A DNA stretch of 64,000 nt from Sphingomonas kyeonggiensis. Lineage in GTDB: Bacteria; Pseudomonadota; Alphaproteobacteria; Sphingomonadales; Sphingomonadaceae. A program made the translations under genes and the position numbers. The stretch covers positions 1,240,001-1,304,000 of the forward strand of contig NZ_JACHLN010000002.1 of assembly GCF_014204495.1 (NCBI RefSeq), read 5' to 3'. Positions 59,816 to 64,000 of the stretch are shown in pieces; positions within the stretch are counted from its first letter, which is position 1; each line of letters starts with the position of its first letter. The notes under the pieces are model-generated. The model worked only from the letters and a program-made list of their open reading frames with translations. It was not told where the DNA came from and searched no databases.

Positions 59816-61432
59816 ATGACCGCATTGCTCGGCCTTGTGCTCAAGTCGCTGGTGATCGCCGGCATCACCCTGCTCCTGCTCCGCCTCACCCGCAGCCGCT
59901 CCGCCGCCGAGCGCTCGCTGATCGCGCATCTCGGCCTGGCCGGGCTGGTGATCCTGCCGGTCGCGACCTTCATGCTGCCCTCGCTCAGCCTGCCGCTGCC
60001 GGAGGTGCTGCAGAGCCGGTTCGAGGCACCCGCCGCCACGAACGTCGTGCCCCAGCCGGTCACGCCCCGCGAAACCACCGTCGCGGCTGCGCCCCAGGCC
60101 AGCACCGCATCCGAGCAGCCCAGCTTCACCCTGCCCCAGGGCTGGGAGCGCTTCGCCTATGCGCTGCCGGTTGTCGCGCTGCTAATGCTAACCATTATCG
60201 CCCTTCTCCGCCTCGTGCGCCTGCGCGCCGGTGCCGAAGTGCTCGTCGATCCGGTGTGGCTGAGCGCGCTCGCCCATGCCCAGCGTCGCATGGGGATGAA
60301 GAGCGGCACCGCGCTGCTGGTCAGCGACGCCCTGCCCTCGCCGATCTCCTGGGGCCTCGCCCGCCCGACCATCCTGCTCAGCGCCGATGCGCTGGCGGCG
60401 ACCGACGAGGCCGAGGCGATCATCGCGCATGAGCTGGCGCACGTCTCCGCGCTCGACTGGGCCAAGCTGATGCTCGCCCGCATCGCCACCGCGATCCACT
60501 GGTTCAACCCGCTCGCCTGGCGCCTGGCCCGCGAAGCGCACCAGCTGCGCGAGGAAGCCGCCGACGACGCGGTGCTCGCCGCCAATATCGATGCGCCCGA
60601 CTATGCCCAGCTGCTCGTCCGCGTCGCCCGGCACGAAGCCCGCGGCCTGCTGATCGGCGCGCACGGCGTCGCCCCCGGCAAGGGCAGCCTCAAGCGCCGT
60701 GTCGGCCGCGTGCTCGACGCGACCCTGCCGCGCGGCCGCGCCCAGGGCTCGTGGATCGCGGGCTTCGGCGCCGGCATGCTGGTGATGGCCGCCCCGCTCG
60801 CCGCGCTCACCGTCGACGCCACCGAGCGTCGGGACGACACCACCGCCGCCACGCCCCCCGCCACCCCGGCGCCCCCCAGCGTCGCCGCCCGCCCGGCAGC
60901 CATCGAGCCGGCCTCGCCCGCCGCCCCGCTCGCCGCCGCCACCCCGGCCGCACCGCAGGACCACCGCGAGGCGCGCGACGACCGCAAGCACAACGAGCTC
61001 GACACGATCATCGGCGCCAAGGCGCTGGGCGTGACCGGCGACTATATCGCCGAGCTCCGCCAGGCCGCGCCCCAGCTCGGCCCGGTCAGCCTCGACGATG
61101 CCAACGGCATGCGCGCCCTCGGCGTCACCCCGGAATATATCCGCGCGCTGCTCTCCACCGGCCTGCGCATCCGCTCGTACGACGATGTGATGGGTGCCCG
61201 CGCCGTCGGCGTGAACCCCGCCTATGTCCGCAGCATCATCGCGGCCGGCTATCACGGCGACATCGACGACTATATCGCCCTGGCCGGCATGGGCGTCACC
61301 GCCGACGATGTCCGCCGCCTGCGCGCCGCCGGCACCAGCGTCGACATGGACTCGCTCGCCCTGAGCAAGACGCTCCGCCGCGGCCCGCGTCCCCATCCGG
61401 ATCCCCGGCCCGCCCCGGATCCCGACAACTAA
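59816..61432 (+). CDS. M56 (BlaR1-like) membrane metallopeptidase with helical-repeat C terminus
   Basis: This is a 538-residue protein. Several membrane spans surround the zinc motif HELAHVSALDW and the third ligand region REEAADDAV, as in BlaR1/MecR1. It has no penicillin-binding sensor domain. In its place, after a Pro/Ala-rich linker (about 345-380), come 25-30-residue repeats of the form ALGVTPEYIRALLSTG. These are shared with the next protein. It presumably cuts the BlaI-like repressor in response to an unknown envelope signal. Confidence 0.85.
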   Translation: MTALLGLVLKSLVIAGITLLLLRLTRSRSAAERSLIAHLGLAGLVILPVATFMLPSLSLPLPEVLQSRFEAPAATNVVPQPVTPRETTVAAAPQASTASEQPSFTLPQGWERFAYALPVVALLMLTIIALLRLVRLRAGAEVLVDPVWLSALAHAQRRMGMKSGTALLVSDALPSPISWGLARPTILLSADALAATDEAEAIIAHELAHVSALDWAKLMLARIATAIHWFNPLAWRLAREAHQLREEAADDAVLAANIDAPDYAQLLVRVARHEARGLLIGAHGVAPGKGSLKRRVGRVLDATLPRGRAQGSWIAGFGAGMLVMAAPLAALTVDATERRDDTTAATPPATPAPPSVAARPAAIEPASPAAPLAAATPAAPQDHREARDDRKHNELDTIIGAKALGVTGDYIAELRQAAPQLGPVSLDDANGMRALGVTPEYIRALLSTGLRIRSYDDVMGARAVGVNPAYVRSIIAAGYHGDIDDYIALAGMGVTADDVRRLRAAGTSVDMDSLALSKTLRRGPRPHPDPRPAPDPDN

Positions 61433-61519
61433 GACCACCACCCCCAACCCGCCGAAGCGCTGACACCCCGTCCCGGGGTGAACGCCCCCGGCTTGCCTTC
61501 TTCACCCAGGAGAAATGTC

Positions 61520-62464
61520 ATGCGCCGCACGATCATTGCCTTCGCTTCGCTTGCCCTGCTCGCCACCACCGCCATCGCCGGCGATCGCGCCCGCGATCCG
61601 GTCACCGCCTCCACCCCGATCGGCTTCAAGCTCCAGCTCGAGGCAGGCCGCGGCCATTTCCAGCTCAGCCTGACCATGGGCGAGCGCCACAACATGAACA
61701 CCAGCGTCTCGGGCAACCAGATCGGCCTCGACACCCAGGCGCTGGAGGGAAACGGCCCCCTCCGCTTCGCCATCGCGCGTGAACCCGGCCGCCTCGACTG
61801 CACCGGCGCCACCGAGCGCAAGGTCGCCACCGGCAGCTGCAGCTTCACCCCCGATGCCGCATTCGCCGGCTATCTCGCCCAGCGCGGCATCGGCCGGCCA
61901 AGCTTCCAGGAATCGCTCGATCTCACTTTGGTCGGCGCCAACAAGGAACTGGTCGAGGCGCTGGCCAAGGCCGACTATCCCAAGCCGACGATCGACGAGC
62001 TGACCGCGCTCTCCGCGCTGCAGGTCACCTCCGCCTATATCGCCGATCTCGCCCGCCAGGGCTTCCGCCCGGACAATCTCGACGACCTCACCGCCTTCGC
62101 CGCGCTCAAGATCGATGCCGATTATGCCGGCCGCATGCTCCGCGCCGGGCTCGGCAAGCTCAAGGCCGACGAGCTGATCCAGCTCAAGGCGCTCGACGTC
62201 TCGCCCGAATATCTCGCCGAGATGGCCGGAGCGGGTCTCCGCAACCTGTCGGCCGATGACGTCACCCAGCTCAAGGCGCTGAACGTCACTCCCGCCTATG
62301 TCCGCGAGCTCGCCGCGATCGGCTATCCGGACCTGCCCGCCGAGCGCCTCGTCGAGCTCAAGGCCGTCGGCGTCACCGCCGAGGATGTCCGCCACGCGCG
62401 CAAGATCGGCATCACCGATCCCACGCCCGAGCAGCTCGTCCAGATCCGCGTGCTCAAGCACTGA
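61520..62464 (+). CDS. exported protein with ALxVTPxYI-type helical repeats
   Basis: The product has 314 residues from the ATG at 61520, with an AGGAG site and a signal peptide ending ATTAIAG. A beta-rich N-terminal half of about 140 residues is followed by at least five repeats of about 27 residues, for example LKALDVSPEYLAEMAGAG and LKALNVTPAYVRELAAIG. The same repeat ends the M56 peptidase before it. It is probably a periplasmic or membrane-attached sensor partner. No known family name can be given. Confidence 0.75.
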   Translation: MRRTIIAFASLALLATTAIAGDRARDPVTASTPIGFKLQLEAGRGHFQLSLTMGERHNMNTSVSGNQIGLDTQALEGNGPLRFAIAREPGRLDCTGATERKVATGSCSFTPDAAFAGYLAQRGIGRPSFQESLDLTLVGANKELVEALAKADYPKPTIDELTALSALQVTSAYIADLARQGFRPDNLDDLTAFAALKIDADYAGRMLRAGLGKLKADELIQLKALDVSPEYLAEMAGAGLRNLSADDVTQLKALNVTPAYVRELAAIGYPDLPAERLVELKAVGVTAEDVRHARKIGITDPTPEQLVQIRVLKH

Positions 62465-62484
62465 TCGCCAGGGAAAGCGCCAGT

Positions 62485-64000
62485 ATGCGTCTCGCAGCCC
62501 TTCTCCTTGCCGGCACCGCGCTCCTGCCCTCGGGCGCGGTAAAGGCCCAGACCGCCGTGCCGCCTGCAACCGGCACGGCGGCCGCCAAGCAATCCTTCAC
62601 GCCGGAGGACTTCGCCCGCTTCGCCCCGCGTACCGCCTATGACATGCTGGTCCAGCTCCCCGGCTTCACCATCCGCAGCGCGGACCAGGAGCGCGGCCTT
62701 GGCCAGGCATCGGAGAATGTCCTGATCAACGGCACCCGCATCGCCAACAAGACCGGCGGCGCGATCGCCGAGCTCCAGCGCATCGCCGCCGGCAATGTCG
62801 AGCGGATCGAGATCGTCGATGCCTCCACGCTCGGCATCGCCGGCCTCTCGGGCCAGGTCGCCAACATCATCCTCAAGAATGCGCGCAAGGCCGGCGGCCA
62901 GTTCGAGTGGAAGCCCGATTTCCGCGCCCATTATTCGCGCCCCAACCTGTTCCGCGGCAATATCAGCTACACCGGCAAGACCGGCGCGGTCGATTACACC
63001 CTGTCGCTCGAGGACCAGGCCGGCCGCGGCGCCATCGGCGGGCCCGAGCTGTTCTACGCCGCCGACGGTTCGCTGATCGAGCGGCGCGAGGAAGTCTTCC
63101 ACCAGGAATCGGACACGGTCACCGCCAAGCTCCGCCTGGCGATCGACGGGCCGGGCACCTCCAAGGGCAATCTCGTCCTCGGCTATTCGCCCTATTGGAA
63201 CCCGGTCTACGACTTCGAGCAGCGCTTCCGCGCCGACGGCAACGACGGCACTCGCCTGCGCCGCCAGCGGCTCAATGGCTGGTTCTACGACGTCAACGCC
63301 GATTACGAGTTCGCGCTCGGGCCGGGCCGCTTCAAGATCATCGGCCTGCGCCATTTCGATCATGAGCCGGTGATCTCCACCCAGATCGACAGTTTCGCCA
63401 GCGGCGCGCCCGACCAGGGCACCCGCTTCACCCGCAACTCGCACATCACCGAGACGATCGCCCGCGCCGAATATGGCTGGAAGATGGGCAAGGCCGACTG
63501 GCAGGTCTCGCTCGAGCGCGCGGTCAACGGGCTCGATCAGCGCGGCGCGCTCGCCACGCTGAACCCCCAGGGCGATTTCGTCCCCGTCCCCTTCCCCGGC
63601 GGCAGCGGGATCGTCCGCGAGGTCCGGCATGAGGGGATGGTCACCTATAGCCGGGCGCTCGGTGCCAAGCTCAGCCTGCAGGTTGCCGGCGGCGGCGAGA
63701 CCAGCGTGCTGGAACGCGTCGATGGCGACCTGCCCGCACGGCGCTTCTTCCGGCCCAAGGGCAGCGTAACCCTCGGCTGGAAACCCGATGCCGCCTGGGA
63801 CCTCAGCCTCAAGGTCCGCCGCCGCGTCGGCCAGATCAGCTTCTATGATTTCCTCGCCCAGCCCAATCTCAAGTCCGAGCGCCAGAATGCCGGCAATCCC
63901 GATCTCGTCCCGCCGCAAAGCTGGGAAGCGGAGATGGAAGTCGGCCGCACGCTGGGCGCGGCGGGCAAGACTCGGCTGCGCGCCTATTATCACCGGATCG
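62485..64000 (+). CDS. TonB-dependent receptor-like outer-membrane protein, 3' end outside the window
   Basis: The open frame from the ATG at 62485 runs to the window end without a stop. After a signal peptide (MRLAALLLAGTALLPSGAVK) comes a plug-like domain with DMLVQLPGFTIRS and VLINGTRIANKTGG, then RIEIVDASTLGIAG and beta strands of a barrel. The lack of a clear TonB box and the short plug resemble the small Sphingomonas receptors. It follows the repeat protein by 20 bp, so it may be the fourth gene of the BlaI-type operon. Confidence 0.8.
   Translation, partial: MRLAALLLAGTALLPSGAVKAQTAVPPATGTAAAKQSFTPEDFARFAPRTAYDMLVQLPGFTIRSADQERGLGQASENVLINGTRIANKTGGAIAELQRIAAGNVERIEIVDASTLGIAGLSGQVANIILKNARKAGGQFEWKPDFRAHYSRPNLFRGNISYTGKTGAVDYTLSLEDQAGRGAIGGPELFYAADGSLIERREEVFHQESDTVTAKLRLAIDGPGTSKGNLVLGYSPYWNPVYDFEQRFRADGNDGTRLRRQRLNGWFYDVNADYEFALGPGRFKIIGLRHFDHEPVISTQIDSFASGAPDQGTRFTRNSHITETIARAEYGWKMGKADWQVSLERAVNGLDQRGALATLNPQGDFVPVPFPGGSGIVREVRHEGMVTYSRALGAKLSLQVAGGGETSVLERVDGDLPARRFFRPKGSVTLGWKPDAAWDLSLKVRRRVGQISFYDFLAQPNLKSERQNAGNPDLVPPQSWEAEMEVGRTLGAAGKTRLRAYYHRI

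Overview
The window looks like a chromosomal segment of a sphingomonad (Alphaproteobacteria, Sphingomonas or a close relative). The DNA is GC-rich. It has several TonB-dependent receptors, Tat-exported sulfatases, an Ohr/epoxide-hydrolase cluster, Flp pilins, a UbiM-type ubiquinone hydroxylase and many short palindromic repeats of the kind common in this family. There is no rRNA, CRISPR array, prophage or insertion sequence. The only RNA gene I can support is one tRNA-Arg.

Layout. (1) 157-9931 is a small glycan-utilisation locus: a tandem-propeller GH43-like enzyme, a TonB-dependent receptor, two FGly sulfatases and an unclassified TIM-barrel hydrolase, probably aimed at a sulfated polysaccharide. 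(2) 10223-15358 is housekeeping: tRNA-Arg, a NatAB-like ABC exporter, DUF1178, glutaredoxin, ComF and a methyltransferase. (3) 15476-17726 is a lower-GC toxin/immunity islet with tandem immunity-like paralogues and an apparent relic between them. (4) 17743-24834 carries MutT, three Flp pilins and a small membrane protein, AccA, XerD, an unrecognised exported protein and AroK-AroB. (5) 24933-31937 holds a TonB receptor divergent from a membrane LytTR regulator, then a hybrid PAS kinase and an M1 peptidase. (6) 32058-39961 is mixed housekeeping: methyltransferase, DUF423, CPA2 antiporter, Fe-S scaffold, CvpA, lipocalin, RadA and a GT4 glycosyltransferase.

(7) 39906-42825 is an acquired-looking membrane/NACHT NTPase module. 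It has a very AT-rich 3' half and is apparently one ancestral gene split by a +1 frame change. (8) 42932-48438 has DUF2218 with PadR, UbiM, RarA and small conserved proteins. (9) 48598-59359 is a hydrolase/peroxide-resistance region: a DsbA-like protein, three alpha/beta hydrolases, Ohr, cytochrome P460, a thioredoxin-like protein that has lost its second active-site cysteine, an SDR and a large STAND-type regulator. A shared CTAACGGGC motif lies in two of its intergenic regions. (10) 59379-64000 is a BlaI/BlaR1-like pair with clear operator palindromes. It is followed by an exported protein that shares a helical repeat with the BlaR1-like C terminus, and by the start of a small TonB-receptor-like gene that runs off the window.

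The most promising candidates for something undescribed are the split TM-NACHT gene, the toxin/immunity islet, the BlaI-BlaR1-repeat-protein-receptor cluster and the sulfated-glycan locus with its unclassified barrel enzyme. All functions were assigned by reading motifs; no database search was run.
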